Part shown: positions 8,926 to 18,843 of the stretch, piece after piece
How positions within the stretch are numbered: the first letter of the stretch is position 1
Layout of the letters: each line of letters starts with the position of its first letter
Origin: Lachnospiraceae bacterium
GTDB taxonomy: Bacteria > Bacillota > Clostridia > Lachnospirales > Lachnospiraceae
NCBI GenBank assembly: GCA_014804795.1
Contig: JAAUZC010000053.1
Span: 90,147-154,146 of the forward strand
DNA: 64,000 nucleotides
Reading direction: 5' to 3'
Notes under the pieces: generated by a model
The model's input: only the letters and a program-made list of their open reading frames with translations
What the model was told of the DNA's origin: nothing
Databases searched by the model: none
Position numbers and translations under genes: made by a program

Positions 8926-10194
8926 ATGCCAAAAAACAGGATCCATGCCGCACAAAATGATTATACTGACAGAGGAACGCTGCAGATCAATGTGACTTCC
9001 ACACTGGGCCTTATTCCGGTGACAGATGCGAAAGTCACGATAACGCTTTCAGGAGAACCGGATACGGTCATAGAGGAACTTGATACAAACATATCAGGAC
9101 AGACTGTGGAGGTGGAGCTGCCGGCGCCGCCGCTTGACTATTCCCTGGAGCCGGGATCGGATCAGCCGTATGCAGATTATGATATTGCCGTGACGGCGCC
9201 GGGCTATGAGACGGTTGTTGTGGAAGGAGTGCAGGTGCTGCCGGAGGTAGAGTCCTATCAGCCTGTCAGCATGGTACCGCAGGAGTTGGAGACAGCGCCG
9301 GAAGAGGACATCGTGATTCCGCCGCATACTTTGTTTTACGATTATCCGCCTAAAATAGAGGAAGATGAGATCAAACCGATGGATGAAGACGGGGAGATTG
9401 TTTTAAGCAGAGTGGTCATACCGGAAACGATCGTGGTGCATGACGGATTGCCGAATGATTCCTCGGCACAGAATTACTATGTACCTTACAGGGACTATAT
9501 TAAAAATGTGGCATCTTCGGAAATCTATGCTACATGGCCGGAATCAACGATCTATGCGAATGTACTGGCGATTATGTCATTTACATTAAACCGTGTGTAT
9601 ACGGAATGGTACAGAAATAAAGGATACAATTTTACAATCACCTCTTCGACAGCCTACGACCAGAAATGGATGAGAGGGAGAAATATATTCAGCAATATCA
9701 GCTATCTGGTGGATACGATCTTTGCCAACTTTCTATCCAGACCCGGTGTGAGGCAGCCCATTTTTACGTCCTACTGCAACGGTACAACGGTTACATGTGA
9801 CGGCCTTTCACAGTGGGGATCCAAGTATCTGGGAGATCAGGGCTATTCGGCTATAGAGATCATACGTTATTATTACGGAAGCAATATGTATATCAATACG
9901 GCAACCAGTGTATCCGGCATACCTTCATCATGGCCCGGTTATAATCTGACGATAGGCGCCCGGGGTGATAAAGTGCGGCAGATGCAGGAGCAGCTCAACC
10001 GTATTGCACAGAACTATCCGGCGATTCCGGTGATAACGGCGGACGGTGTCTATGGGCAAAGGACAGCCGAAGCGGTCAGGAGTTTTCAGCGGATATTCGG
10101 GCTTCCGGTAACCGGAATCGTGGATTATCCGACATGGTATAAGATATCGGCAATCTATGTAGGAGTGTCAAGAATAGCAGAACCGGGAACGTAA
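8926..10194 (+). CDS. SpoIID/LytB-like domain protein with C-terminal peptidoglycan-binding domain
   Basis: IFTSYCNGTTVTCDGLSQWGSKYLGDQGYSAIEIIRYYYG (SpoIID-like); GARGDKVRQMQEQLNRI...DGVYGQRTAEAVRSFQRIFGLPVTGIVD (PG_binding_1). Confidence 0.8.
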   Translation: MPKNRIHAAQNDYTDRGTLQINVTSTLGLIPVTDAKVTITLSGEPDTVIEELDTNISGQTVEVELPAPPLDYSLEPGSDQPYADYDIAVTAPGYETVVVEGVQVLPEVESYQPVSMVPQELETAPEEDIVIPPHTLFYDYPPKIEEDEIKPMDEDGEIVLSRVVIPETIVVHDGLPNDSSAQNYYVPYRDYIKNVASSEIYATWPESTIYANVLAIMSFTLNRVYTEWYRNKGYNFTITSSTAYDQKWMRGRNIFSNISYLVDTIFANFLSRPGVRQPIFTSYCNGTTVTCDGLSQWGSKYLGDQGYSAIEIIRYYYGSNMYINTATSVSGIPSSWPGYNLTIGARGDKVRQMQEQLNRIAQNYPAIPVITADGVYGQRTAEAVRSFQRIFGLPVTGIVDYPTWYKISAIYVGVSRIAEPGT

Positions 10195-10206
10195 CATAAA
10201 AAATGT

Positions 10207-10290
10207 AAAACACCTTTAAAAATGACTGGTATCATGGTAAAATAATGGGGGCGTACCATTGAAACTGGTCGTTTGGAGAGGTGTTTTTTT
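10207..10290 (+). terminator. Long hairpin followed by T-tract (putative terminator)
   Basis: AAAACACCT ... AGGTGTTTTTTT with nested ATGGTA...TACCAT. Confidence 0.6.
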
Positions 10291-10367
10291 CCCAAAAAAT
10301 TTTATAATAAAATATTTTAGAGTCAGACAAAAAGCATACAGAAAATTTCATAGAGACAGGAAATACT

Positions 10368-10919
10368 ATGGATAAAGAAACAAAAGATAAATTCTTCCGG
10401 GAACTGATGGAAGAAAATTATGAAAAAGTATATGTTTTTCTCAGAAAAGGAAATATCGACAAAGCTTTTGCTGAAGATGTAGTACAGGAAACTTTTCTGG
10501 AAGCATATAGAAAAGCAGAGCTTCTGGCGGAACATCCGAACCGTTTGGGCTGGTTATATACCGCGGCGAAACTCAAAATGATAAAAATGTTGTCAAAGAG
10601 AGAAAACGCGTGGTCTCTGGATGACGAAAACATTACGATTGACAAAGAGTATTCTCTCGGCAAACTGAAACCGTTCAAGGAATGGGATTTCGATGAGATC
10701 GAGCTGGCGGAGACGATCAAAACTTCTGTGAGTGAGGAAGAATATGAAATGATTCGCGATTACTATTTGAACGGGTATACCGCCGTGGAAGTGGCAGACA
10801 AATACGGTCTGGATAAAGGCGGTTTCAGAATGAGGATGAGCAGACTGAAAAAGAAGCTGAAAGATGACATTATCGCAGGTTGGCCATGCTTTCTGATTGG
10901 CCTTTGGCTCTTACGGTAA
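10368..10919 (+). CDS. RNA polymerase sigma-70 family (ECF-like) factor
   Basis: AEDVVQETFLEAYRKAELLAEHPNRLGWLYTAAKLKMIK; region 4-like HTH GYTAVEVADKYGLDKGGFRMRMSRLKKKLK. Confidence 0.85.
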   Translation: MDKETKDKFFRELMEENYEKVYVFLRKGNIDKAFAEDVVQETFLEAYRKAELLAEHPNRLGWLYTAAKLKMIKMLSKRENAWSLDDENITIDKEYSLGKLKPFKEWDFDEIELAETIKTSVSEEEYEMIRDYYLNGYTAVEVADKYGLDKGGFRMRMSRLKKKLKDDIIAGWPCFLIGLWLLR

Positions 10920-10937
10920 AAGGCAATGAGGTTTTTT

Positions 10938-11870
10938 ATGGATGATAATAACAAAGTTTTAATAGAGGAATTGGAAAAGCGCCTTATATGGTACAGAGAA
11001 GAGGCATCCGCAGAGGAATTTGACACGGATGCAGTGGATGCGATCTGTACGATGCTGCAGAAACTTTCGCCGATCACGGAGCCGCACAGGACAAAAGAGG
11101 AAGCTTATGAGAATATTATGAAGCAGATCCGTCTGGAAGAGGAGGAACTTGAGAAAAGCGGCGCGGCCAGGGAAATGGATGAAGCAGTGAAAGAGGCCTG
11201 GTACGGGAAAAGCGGTAAGGCGGCTAAAGAAGAGAGGCACAGGAGAGAAAGTACAAAGAAGAACTCTCTGCCGGGAAAGAGGGGGCTTCGGGCGGCGGCT
11301 GTTGTTATCGTGGTAGTCGGCGTAATGGCTTCTCTAAATATGGTAACTTATGCTAAGGAAAACAAGTCTCTGTTTACAATGTTTTTGGAGAGAGTCGGTG
11401 TATTGAAAATTGTGAAAGATCCGGAGGCGGAGGAAGGTGTATTTAGTACCGAAGAGGCTGGAAAAGAATTTTATGATTCCTGGGCGGACCTGGATCATGA
11501 AGTGAAGGAAAAACTTGTTGTTCCGACATATATACCGGAGGGGTATGCTTTATACGGCATAAAAAGTTGGGACTTAAATGATAGAAAGTCTTTGGAAGCA
11601 AATTATTATGATCAGAGAAATGGACATATATTAATTGTAATTACTTTATGGAAGGACAATAAGGATTATTACAGGCAGAATGTAGTAGATGAAAGTATGT
11701 ATAAGCTGCTTTCGGAGTACTCTGATGAAAATACTTTGTATTATGAGTATGAAGATGAATATATCTGCATAGTTTTTCTGGGAGACAGTTTTTATCGGAT
11801 CAGCGGGAATATTACGCTGGAAGAGATGGTAAAGATGGGCGACGGAATAGGAGATGCCAGGGCAAAATAA
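10938..11870 (+). CDS. Putative membrane anti-sigma factor with DUF4367-like C-terminal domain
   Basis: Immediately downstream of sigma gene; single TM GLRAAAVVIVVVGVMASLNMVTYA; PTYIPEGYALYGI. Confidence 0.7.
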   Translation: MDDNNKVLIEELEKRLIWYREEASAEEFDTDAVDAICTMLQKLSPITEPHRTKEEAYENIMKQIRLEEEELEKSGAAREMDEAVKEAWYGKSGKAAKEERHRRESTKKNSLPGKRGLRAAAVVIVVVGVMASLNMVTYAKENKSLFTMFLERVGVLKIVKDPEAEEGVFSTEEAGKEFYDSWADLDHEVKEKLVVPTYIPEGYALYGIKSWDLNDRKSLEANYYDQRNGHILIVITLWKDNKDYYRQNVVDESMYKLLSEYSDENTLYYEYEDEYICIVFLGDSFYRISGNITLEEMVKMGDGIGDARAK

Positions 11871-11978
11871 AATCGGGGTGTTACATTTCAGCGAAAAAAC
11901 GGAATAAATTATGTGAAAATAAAAACATAAAGTGATGGATCATTTCACTGATAAGTACAAAAGAAAAGAGGACGAGAC

Positions 11979-12488
11979 ATGAAAGCAAACGCAAAAAGAC
12001 TACTCGCCGTTTTATGCGGTGTGATGATGTTGTGTGTCAATGGCATAGGAGTATTGGCTCAGGAAGAGGAGATAGTGAAAGCGTGGGAAGTTAGTGAATA
12101 TCAGGAGCCTACAGGAGATAATGTGGCACATGGCATTTATGATATTCCCGATATGAGCGGCGCAAAGGCTGCAACCCTGACCAATTGCACCATCGGCATT
12201 TCTGTAAGCGCAAGCGGAGTAAGTGGTTCTATTACGACCGGTTCCACGGTAAAAGCCAGTGCGATCGGCATAAAAGATATCAGGGTGGAAAAATATGTAA
12301 ACGGGAAATGGACCTTAGTCGGATCCAGTGCAGGCGGTTCTACGACAAATGATAATTCATATGCAATGAATGTGTCCACCACTGCAGCGCAGAAAGGCGT
12401 GCAGTACCGGATCAGCTGTACCCATTATGCGGTTTTGGAGGGCGTAAAGCATGAACTGTATAATGTGACTGATGGCGTAAGCTATTAA
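11979..12488 (+). CDS. Secreted protein of unknown function (possibly DUF6147-like)
   Basis: N-terminal signal peptide MKANAKRLLAVLCGVMMLCVNGIGVLAQ; small beta-rich mature part. Confidence 0.6.
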   Translation: MKANAKRLLAVLCGVMMLCVNGIGVLAQEEEIVKAWEVSEYQEPTGDNVAHGIYDIPDMSGAKAATLTNCTIGISVSASGVSGSITTGSTVKASAIGIKDIRVEKYVNGKWTLVGSSAGGSTTNDNSYAMNVSTTAAQKGVQYRISCTHYAVLEGVKHELYNVTDGVSY

Positions 12489-12585
12489 GTCATCAGGCTC
12501 TATCACCGGATGATAAAATAAATAACAAAAATGAGACAGAATGATTGATCATACTTTATGTGCACTGTAAGTGACAGTATCTTAT

Positions 12586-12605
12586 GCGGCGTCTTCTGAC
12601 GCCGC
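12586..12605 (+). terminator. GC-rich hairpin (putative terminator)
   Basis: GCGGCGTC-TTCT-GACGCCGC. Confidence 0.6.
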
Positions 12606-12954
12606 TTCTGTATATTCAAAGAACGCGATTCTAAAAACAGCAGTTCAAAAAAATTCCTGAATTGACAGCCCATGAAACATAGAAAAAGGCCATATCGGCA
12701 TATTCTGATGTTTTATATAAATCATATCTATATTATCATGTCTGTACCCCTGCTTCCTATTTGAATCATTTCGGCAAATGAATAAAGCAGGGGAATATTT
12801 CTCATATTTTTTTCTTGAAATAATATGAGAATTTTGTGCAGATTCACCAAAAACAAAATTGGAAGGAAAAGATAGATGAAATTCCGCCCATAATAAGATA
12901 AACTGTAAAGAAGTGAGAGTATATAAGTGAAAGATACGAAAGGATGGAATCGAC

Positions 12955-14700
12955 ATGTCAGAAGTGAAGATCATGCTTGGAAATGAAGCGATCGCCCGCG
13001 GCGCTTATGAAGCGGGTGTGAAGGTGTCTGCCGCTTACCCGGGGACGCCGAGCACGGAAATCAGTGAAAATATTGTAAAATATAAAGACGACATCTATGC
13101 GGAGTGGTCGCCCAATGAAAAGGTGGCGACAGAAGTGGCAATCGGCGCGTCTATCAGCGGCGTGCGCGCTATGTGCTCCATGAAACATGTGGGTGTAAAT
13201 GTGGCAAGCGATCCGCTCTATACGGCATCCTATACGGGAGTGAACGGCGGCCTTGTGCTTGTGGCGGCGGATGACCCGGGACTGTATAGTTCCCAGAATG
13301 AACAGGATACCCGCCTTGTGGCGAAAGCGGCGCAGGTGCCTGTGTTGGAGCCCTCCGATTCCCAGGAAGCGAAAGACTTTACGAAGTTTGCGTTTGCGCT
13401 CAGCGAAGAATATGACACGCCTGTCATCTTGAGAACGACCACCCGGTTGTCTCATTCTCAGGGGCCGGTAACTGTGGAAGAAAGAGCAGAGCCGGAGGAT
13501 AAGCCTTACGAGAAGAATCCGGCGAAGTACGTGATGATGCCTGCGAATGCCAAAGGACGTCATGTCTATGTGGAAGAGCGCATGAACAGGCTGGCGGAGG
13601 ACGGCTGCAGGATGGAGATCAACCGGGCAGAGTACCGTGATACTTCCATCGGTTTTGTGGCAAGCGGCATCGCCTACCAGTATGTCAGAGAGGCATGTCC
13701 GGAGGCATCGGTGCTGAAACTGGGACTGGTACACCCCCTGCCGAGAAAACTGATCGAAGAATTTGCATCGAAAGTAGACCGCCTGATCATATTTGAGGAA
13801 CTGGAGCCTGTTTACGAGGAACAGATCAGGTCATGGGGCATTGCCTGCGAGGGTAAGGAACTCTTTACAAGACAGGGCGAATACAGTGCGAACATGCTGC
13901 GTGAAGTGATACTGGGCGAGAAGCCGGAAATACGGGAAGCGGCAAAAGTGCCGAACCGTCCGCCGATCCTTTGCCCGGGCTGTCCGCACAGAAGTACTTT
14001 CTGGATTTTGAATAAACTGAAACTCCATGCGGCGGGAGATATCGGCTGTTATACGTTAGGAGCAGTGCCGCCCCTCAATGTGATCGAGACAACGATCTGT
14101 ATGGGCGCCAGCATTTCCACACTGCACGGCATGGAGAAGGCGAAAGGCAAAGATTACATAAAGAACTGGGTTGCGGTGATCGGTGATTCCACGTTTATGC
14201 ACACGGGAGTCAATTCCCTGATGAATATGGTTTATAATCAGGGGACAGGCACGGTACTCATTCTGGATAATTCCACTACAGGTATGACCGGCCATCAGGA
14301 TCATGCGGCTACCGGGAAAACGCTGCAGGGAGATGTGGTGCCCGCCATCAGTATTTACCATCTGTGTAAATCTATGGGCATTGAGCATGTGACGGAAGTG
14401 AATGCCTTTGATGTGGACACACTGGAAAAGACGCTGAAGGAAGAAGTGGCGAGAGACGCCGTTTCTGTTATTATTGTGACAGCACCCTGCGCGCTCTTAA
14501 AAGGACAGAAGTTCCCGAATAAGTGTGTGGCGATTCCGGAGAAGTGCAAAAAGTGCGGCGCATGCTTACGTCCCGGCTGTCCGGCGCTGACAAAGAAAGA
14601 GGACGGCACAGTGAAGATTGATGCGTCCATGTGCAACGGGTGCGGACTGTGTGCGCAGTTGTGTAAATTTGGAGCGATCGAAGTGCGGGAGGATAAGTAG
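12955..14700 (+). CDS. iorA: Indolepyruvate ferredoxin oxidoreductase subunit alpha
   Basis: GNEAIARGAYEAGVKVSAAYPGTPSTEI; CPGCPHRSTFWILNKL; C-terminal CKKCGACLRPGCP...CNGCGLCAQLCKFGAI ferredoxin motifs. Confidence 0.95.
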   Translation: MSEVKIMLGNEAIARGAYEAGVKVSAAYPGTPSTEISENIVKYKDDIYAEWSPNEKVATEVAIGASISGVRAMCSMKHVGVNVASDPLYTASYTGVNGGLVLVAADDPGLYSSQNEQDTRLVAKAAQVPVLEPSDSQEAKDFTKFAFALSEEYDTPVILRTTTRLSHSQGPVTVEERAEPEDKPYEKNPAKYVMMPANAKGRHVYVEERMNRLAEDGCRMEINRAEYRDTSIGFVASGIAYQYVREACPEASVLKLGLVHPLPRKLIEEFASKVDRLIIFEELEPVYEEQIRSWGIACEGKELFTRQGEYSANMLREVILGEKPEIREAAKVPNRPPILCPGCPHRSTFWILNKLKLHAAGDIGCYTLGAVPPLNVIETTICMGASISTLHGMEKAKGKDYIKNWVAVIGDSTFMHTGVNSLMNMVYNQGTGTVLILDNSTTGMTGHQDHAATGKTLQGDVVPAISIYHLCKSMGIEHVTEVNAFDVDTLEKTLKEEVARDAVSVIIVTAPCALLKGQKFPNKCVAIPEKCKKCGACLRPGCPALTKKEDGTVKIDASMCNGCGLCAQLCKFGAIEVREDK

Positions 14701-14762
14701 TACTGTTTATAGGTTAGCCAAAAAGGCAGCCTCGACAGTATCATAAGCGAAGGAGATAAACG

Positions 14763-15329
14763 ATGACAAAAAATATTATGATCGTCGGTGTGGGCGGGCA
14801 GGGAACGCTGCTCACCAGCCGGATATTAGGCGGTATTATGGTGGAAGGCGGTTATCAGGTAAAGCTTTCCGAGGTACACGGTATGGCGCAGCGCGGCGGC
14901 AGCGTCGTAACTTTTGTGCGCTATGGCGAAGAGGTGGCGGAGCCCATCGTGGAAGAGGGACAGGCGGATATTCTGATCGCTTTTGAGAGACTGGAAGCGC
15001 TCCGGTATGCACATTTTCTGAAAAAGGACGGGGTGATCATCGCAAATGACCAACGGATCGACCCGATGCCGGTTGTTATGGGTGCGGCCAAATATCCCGA
15101 AAATATTCTGGAAGGTCTGGCAGCGGAACACAGGATCTATCAGATAGACGCCCGGAAGAAAGCTTTAGAACTGGGAAACAGCAGAGTGTTCAACATTATC
15201 GTATTGGGGCTTGCGGCAAGACACATGAATTTTACAAAGGAACAGTGGCTTGATGTGATCGCAAAGACAGTGCCGCCCAAAACAATAGAGATCAATCAAA
15301 AGGCGTTTCTGGCGGGGTATGAAGGATAA
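14763..15329 (+). CDS. iorB: Indolepyruvate ferredoxin oxidoreductase subunit beta
   Basis: MTKNIMIVGVGGQGTLLTSRILGGIMVEGGYQVKLSEVHGMAQRGGSV; adjacent to iorA. Confidence 0.93.
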   Translation: MTKNIMIVGVGGQGTLLTSRILGGIMVEGGYQVKLSEVHGMAQRGGSVVTFVRYGEEVAEPIVEEGQADILIAFERLEALRYAHFLKKDGVIIANDQRIDPMPVVMGAAKYPENILEGLAAEHRIYQIDARKKALELGNSRVFNIIVLGLAARHMNFTKEQWLDVIAKTVPPKTIEINQKAFLAGYEG

Positions 15330-15377
15330 AATACAGGTTTGTTTGTTGCAAATAATGGGAAAGGACCGATTAGCAAA

Positions 15378-16172
15378 ATGATCATAGATTTTCATACCCA
15401 TACATTTCCCGACAGAATTGCAAAAGCGACTATTGAAAAACTGTCGGAATGTTCGGGAATCGCACCTCATACGGACGGCACGGCCGCCGGATTAAGGCGG
15501 AGCATGGAGGAGGACGGCGTGGATCTTTCCGTAATCCTCCCGGTAGTGACGAGGCCGGCTCAGTTTGAGAAGGTAAATAAGGAGGCGGCAAAAGTCTGTG
15601 AGAAAGAAGATAAGCTTATCTCTTTCGGCGGCATTCACCCGGACTGCTCTGATATCAGACAGAAGATGCGGGAAATCAGGGCGCTTGGCTTAAAAGGTAT
15701 CAAGATTCATCCGGCCTATCAGGAAGTTTATATGGACGATATCCGTTATCTGCGGATTCTGGATGCGGCGACGCAGGAGAATCTGATTATTTCGGTGCAC
15801 GCCGGCGTGGATATCGGACTGCCGGATCCCGTTTATGCGGCTGTGGAAAAAATACTGCATGCGGTCAGGGAAACAAAGCCTGAGAAACTGGTGCTTGCAC
15901 ATCTCGGCGGCTGGAAAGAGTGGGATGCGGTGGAAGAGCTGATAGCCGGTGAAAATGTTTATTTGGATACGGCATTTTTGGAAGACTATATCAGTGACGA
16001 ACAGCTTTTGCGGATCATAAAAAAACATGGTGCAGAAAAAATTTTATTTGGTACAGACTGCCCCTGGTCAGGACAGCGCGAGAGTATAGAAAGAATGGAA
16101 AAGCTGTCTTTATCCGGAGAGGAGAAACAGCTGATCTTTGCGGAGAATGCAAGGAGACTTTTGGGAATATGA
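15378..16172 (+). CDS. Amidohydrolase family (TatD/metal-dependent hydrolase-like)
   Basis: MIIDFHTHTFPDRIAKA...GIKIHPAYQE...KILFGTDCPW. Confidence 0.88.
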   Translation: MIIDFHTHTFPDRIAKATIEKLSECSGIAPHTDGTAAGLRRSMEEDGVDLSVILPVVTRPAQFEKVNKEAAKVCEKEDKLISFGGIHPDCSDIRQKMREIRALGLKGIKIHPAYQEVYMDDIRYLRILDAATQENLIISVHAGVDIGLPDPVYAAVEKILHAVRETKPEKLVLAHLGGWKEWDAVEELIAGENVYLDTAFLEDYISDEQLLRIIKKHGAEKILFGTDCPWSGQRESIERMEKLSLSGEEKQLIFAENARRLLGI

Positions 16173-17893
16173 GCGGACTTACGATTTTTGGCCTGATCGC
16201 ACTGCTGTCGGTCTTTCTGGTGGGATTGCAGGGGCTGCGGGAGCAGAAAAAACAAAGGGCGATTGCGGAAAAACTGATCACAGGAGAATATGGCGGGACT
16301 CCGATGGAAAACAGGGGCAGGGATGGAGCTGCCGTAGAGGGAAGTTATCTTCATGCCCGTAAGGACTTTTTTCTGGACGATATCACATGGAATGATCTGG
16401 ATATGGAACTTGTTTTCAGACGGATGAATTATGCGAGATGTTCCGCCGGGGCGGAGGAGCTTTATCGCATGCTGCGCTGTCCGGTGATGGAAGAGGAGAT
16501 TTTAAGACAGCGGGATATGCTGGCGGACTGCATGATGGAGAGAAGCGCGCTTCGCGGGCAGCTTTCCATGGCGCTTTATGAGATCGGTTTTACCGGAAAG
16601 TACGCCTTGGAAGATTATCTGGACTATCTGGATGATCTGGGGCAGAGGAGTAATGCGAAACATATCCTGATGGATCTGGTCTATGTACCTGCCATAGCGC
16701 TTCTGTTTGTGAATCCGGGAATCGGCATAGCACTTTTGTTTCTGGTGCTTGTCATCAATATCATGACATATTTCAAGGAGAAGGGGGAAGCCAACCCTTA
16801 TCTGGTCAGTTTTGCCTATATTCTGCGCATGATACGGGGAGCAGAAAAAGTAAAGGGGATACTGGATAAAGCCTGTCGGGACGGAAGTATAAAGACCGGC
16901 GCGCCCGGGATAGAAGAAATTTTTGTGAAGTATCAGGGCGTTCTGGAGAAGGACATCAAAGAACTGGGAAGCTTTAAGAATTTTTCACAGGTGGCGATGT
17001 CTATGTCCAACCCCGCAGGAGGTTCGGGACCTTTTGATATATTGTTTGACTATTTGAAGATGGCGCTGCATCTGGATCTGATGAAGTTTAATCAGATGTT
17101 GAAGGTCGTCAGACAGAAAGACGCGTATGTCAGGGAGTTGGTTTCCGCGGTGGGAACGTTGGATGCCTGCATTTGTATCGCTTACTTCAGGGCCTCACTG
17201 GAGAGTTTCTGCAGGCCGGACTTCGGGAAAAAATGCGGAGTATCGGCAAAAGAACTGTATCATCCGCTTCTGGAGCATCCTGTGAAAAACAGCATTGACA
17301 CAGAAAAGGGCGTGCTGATCACGGGTTCTAACGCCTCCGGAAAATCTACATTTTTAAAAACCGTGGCGCTTGGCGCAGTGCTCGCGCAGACGGTCTGTAC
17401 CGTGCCCGCAAAAAGCTTTTCCGCGCCTTTTTACAGGGTGATGAGTTCTATGGCGCTGCGGGATGATCTGATAGGCGGTGAAAGCTATTTTATGGTGGAG
17501 ATCAGGGCGTTAAAGCGGGTTCTGGATGCCGGCGGAGAAAAATATCCCGTTTTGTGTTTTGTGGATGAAGTGCTGCGGGGTACGAATACCGTAGAGCGAA
17601 TCGCAGCTTCCAGCAGGATATTACAGTCGCTCACCGGAGATGAGATCTTCTGTTTTGCGGCGACTCACGATATTGAACTGACGCATCTGCTGGAAGACTA
17701 TTATGAAAATTATCATTTTGAGGAAACCATAGAAGACGGGGACATCAGTTTTAATTATCTGCTGAAAAAAGGCAGAGCGCAGTCGAGAAATGCGATCAGG
17801 CTGCTGGAAGTGATGGGATATGATAAGCAGGTAGTCAGGGAAGCGGAGATGTTGGCGGAGCGGTTTCTTGCGACAGGCGAGTGGAAAGCGTGA
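16169..17893 (+). CDS. Membrane-associated MutS-family ATPase (MutS V-domain-like)
   Basis: LITGSNASGKSTFLKTVALGAVLAQT (Walker A), VLCFVDEVLRGTNTVERIAAS; TM segments near aa 170. Confidence 0.85.
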   Translation: MSGLTIFGLIALLSVFLVGLQGLREQKKQRAIAEKLITGEYGGTPMENRGRDGAAVEGSYLHARKDFFLDDITWNDLDMELVFRRMNYARCSAGAEELYRMLRCPVMEEEILRQRDMLADCMMERSALRGQLSMALYEIGFTGKYALEDYLDYLDDLGQRSNAKHILMDLVYVPAIALLFVNPGIGIALLFLVLVINIMTYFKEKGEANPYLVSFAYILRMIRGAEKVKGILDKACRDGSIKTGAPGIEEIFVKYQGVLEKDIKELGSFKNFSQVAMSMSNPAGGSGPFDILFDYLKMALHLDLMKFNQMLKVVRQKDAYVRELVSAVGTLDACICIAYFRASLESFCRPDFGKKCGVSAKELYHPLLEHPVKNSIDTEKGVLITGSNASGKSTFLKTVALGAVLAQTVCTVPAKSFSAPFYRVMSSMALRDDLIGGESYFMVEIRALKRVLDAGGEKYPVLCFVDEVLRGTNTVERIAASSRILQSLTGDEIFCFAATHDIELTHLLEDYYENYHFEETIEDGDISFNYLLKKGRAQSRNAIRLLEVMGYDKQVVREAEMLAERFLATGEWKA

Positions 17894-17912
17894 AAAGGGC
17901 ATGGTTATTAGT

Positions 17913-18389
17913 ATGAGAGTGACAATCTATACAGACGGTGCGGCCAGGGGAAACCCGGACGGCCCCGGCGGATACGGCGCAGTGGTGCAGTACGTGGACT
18001 CCAAAGGCACACTGCATGAGAGAGAGTACAGTGCAGGGTATAAGAAAACGACAAATAACCGGATGGAACTGATGGCGGCGATCGCCGGACTGGAAGCGCT
18101 GATCAAACCCTGTCAGGTGGAGCTTATCTCCGACTCCAAATATCTGGTGGACGCCTTTCAAAAAAACTGGATAGACAGCTGGCAGAAAAAGAACTGGAAA
18201 AAAGCGGACGGCGGCGCAGTGAAAAATGTGGATCTGTGGAAACGGCTGTTGAAAGCGATGGAGCCTCATCAGGTACAGTTCATCTGGGTGAAAGGACATG
18301 ACGGCCACCCGGAGAATGAACGCTGCGATCGGCTTGCCACAAACGCGGCGGACGGTGAGGACTTACTTGACGATACAGGGTGTGAATGA
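17913..18389 (+). CDS. rnhA: Ribonuclease HI
   Basis: YTDGAARGNPDGPGGYGAVV; NNRMELMAAI; SDSKYLVDA; WVKGHDGHPENERCDRLA. Confidence 0.93.
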   Translation: MRVTIYTDGAARGNPDGPGGYGAVVQYVDSKGTLHEREYSAGYKKTTNNRMELMAAIAGLEALIKPCQVELISDSKYLVDAFQKNWIDSWQKKNWKKADGGAVKNVDLWKRLLKAMEPHQVQFIWVKGHDGHPENERCDRLATNAADGEDLLDDTGCE

Positions 18390-18403
18390 TATAATCAACG
18401 CAA

Positions 18404-18444
18404 AAGAAAAACAAGCGACTGCGCAGCAGGCATTTGTTTTTCTT
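18404..18444. repeat. 11-bp perfect inverted repeat hairpin
   Basis: AAGAAAAACAA ... TTGTTTTTCTT. Confidence 0.7.
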
Positions 18445-18457
18445 GCGTGATTAACGA

Positions 18458-18505
18458 GCAAACGTCCGATGAAATCGGACAGTTAGCGCGATAGCGCGAG
18501 TTTGC
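18458..18505. ncRNA. Potential three-way-junction structured RNA element
   Basis: GCAAAC...GTTTGC enclosing GTCCGAT-GAA-ATCGGAC and GCGCGATAGCGC hairpins. Confidence 0.35.
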
Positions 18506-18563
18506 GAGTTTACCTGTCAAAAGAAAAACAGAAGCGATAATATTAAGAAAGAAGGAATCAACG

Positions 18564-18734
18564 ATGAGTGCTGGAGCTTTATTTGGAATGAATTTTCTGG
18601 CGTATGCCATTGTTTTTGTGATCGTAGCGGCTTTGGCGGTTGCGGCATGTTTTATCGGAATTAAGTGGAGAAAAAGCAAAGATGCGAAGGCCGTGCTGGA
18701 AGGCGGCGCTGTGGAGGAAAACAATAAAGCGTAA
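18564..18734 (+). CDS. Small 56-aa single-TM protein (below the ORF-track size cutoff)
   Basis: Manual translation MSAGALFGMNFLAYAIVFVIVAALAVAACFIGIKWRKSKDAKAVLEGGAVEENNKA*, preceded by AAGAAAGAAGGAA. Confidence 0.6.
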   Translation: MSAGALFGMNFLAYAIVFVIVAALAVAACFIGIKWRKSKDAKAVLEGGAVEENNKA

Positions 18735-18740
18735 AAAATG

Positions 18741-18771
18741 GATGTTCATGGAGACATGGACATCTTTTTAG
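18741..18771 (+). terminator. Hairpin plus T-tract
   Basis: GATGTTCATG-GAGA-CATGGACATC-TTTTT. Confidence 0.7.
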
Positions 18772-18843
18772 CATAAGAGCGCCGCAAAGCGTGCGGTCGT
18801 TGGTTAGCATAAGAGCGCTTACAAAGGAAAAAGGAAAAGATAT

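Noticed and set aside
18395-18724. Minus-strand 109-aa ORF
   Set aside because: Antisense to the 56-aa TM ORF and spans hairpins; no RBS.
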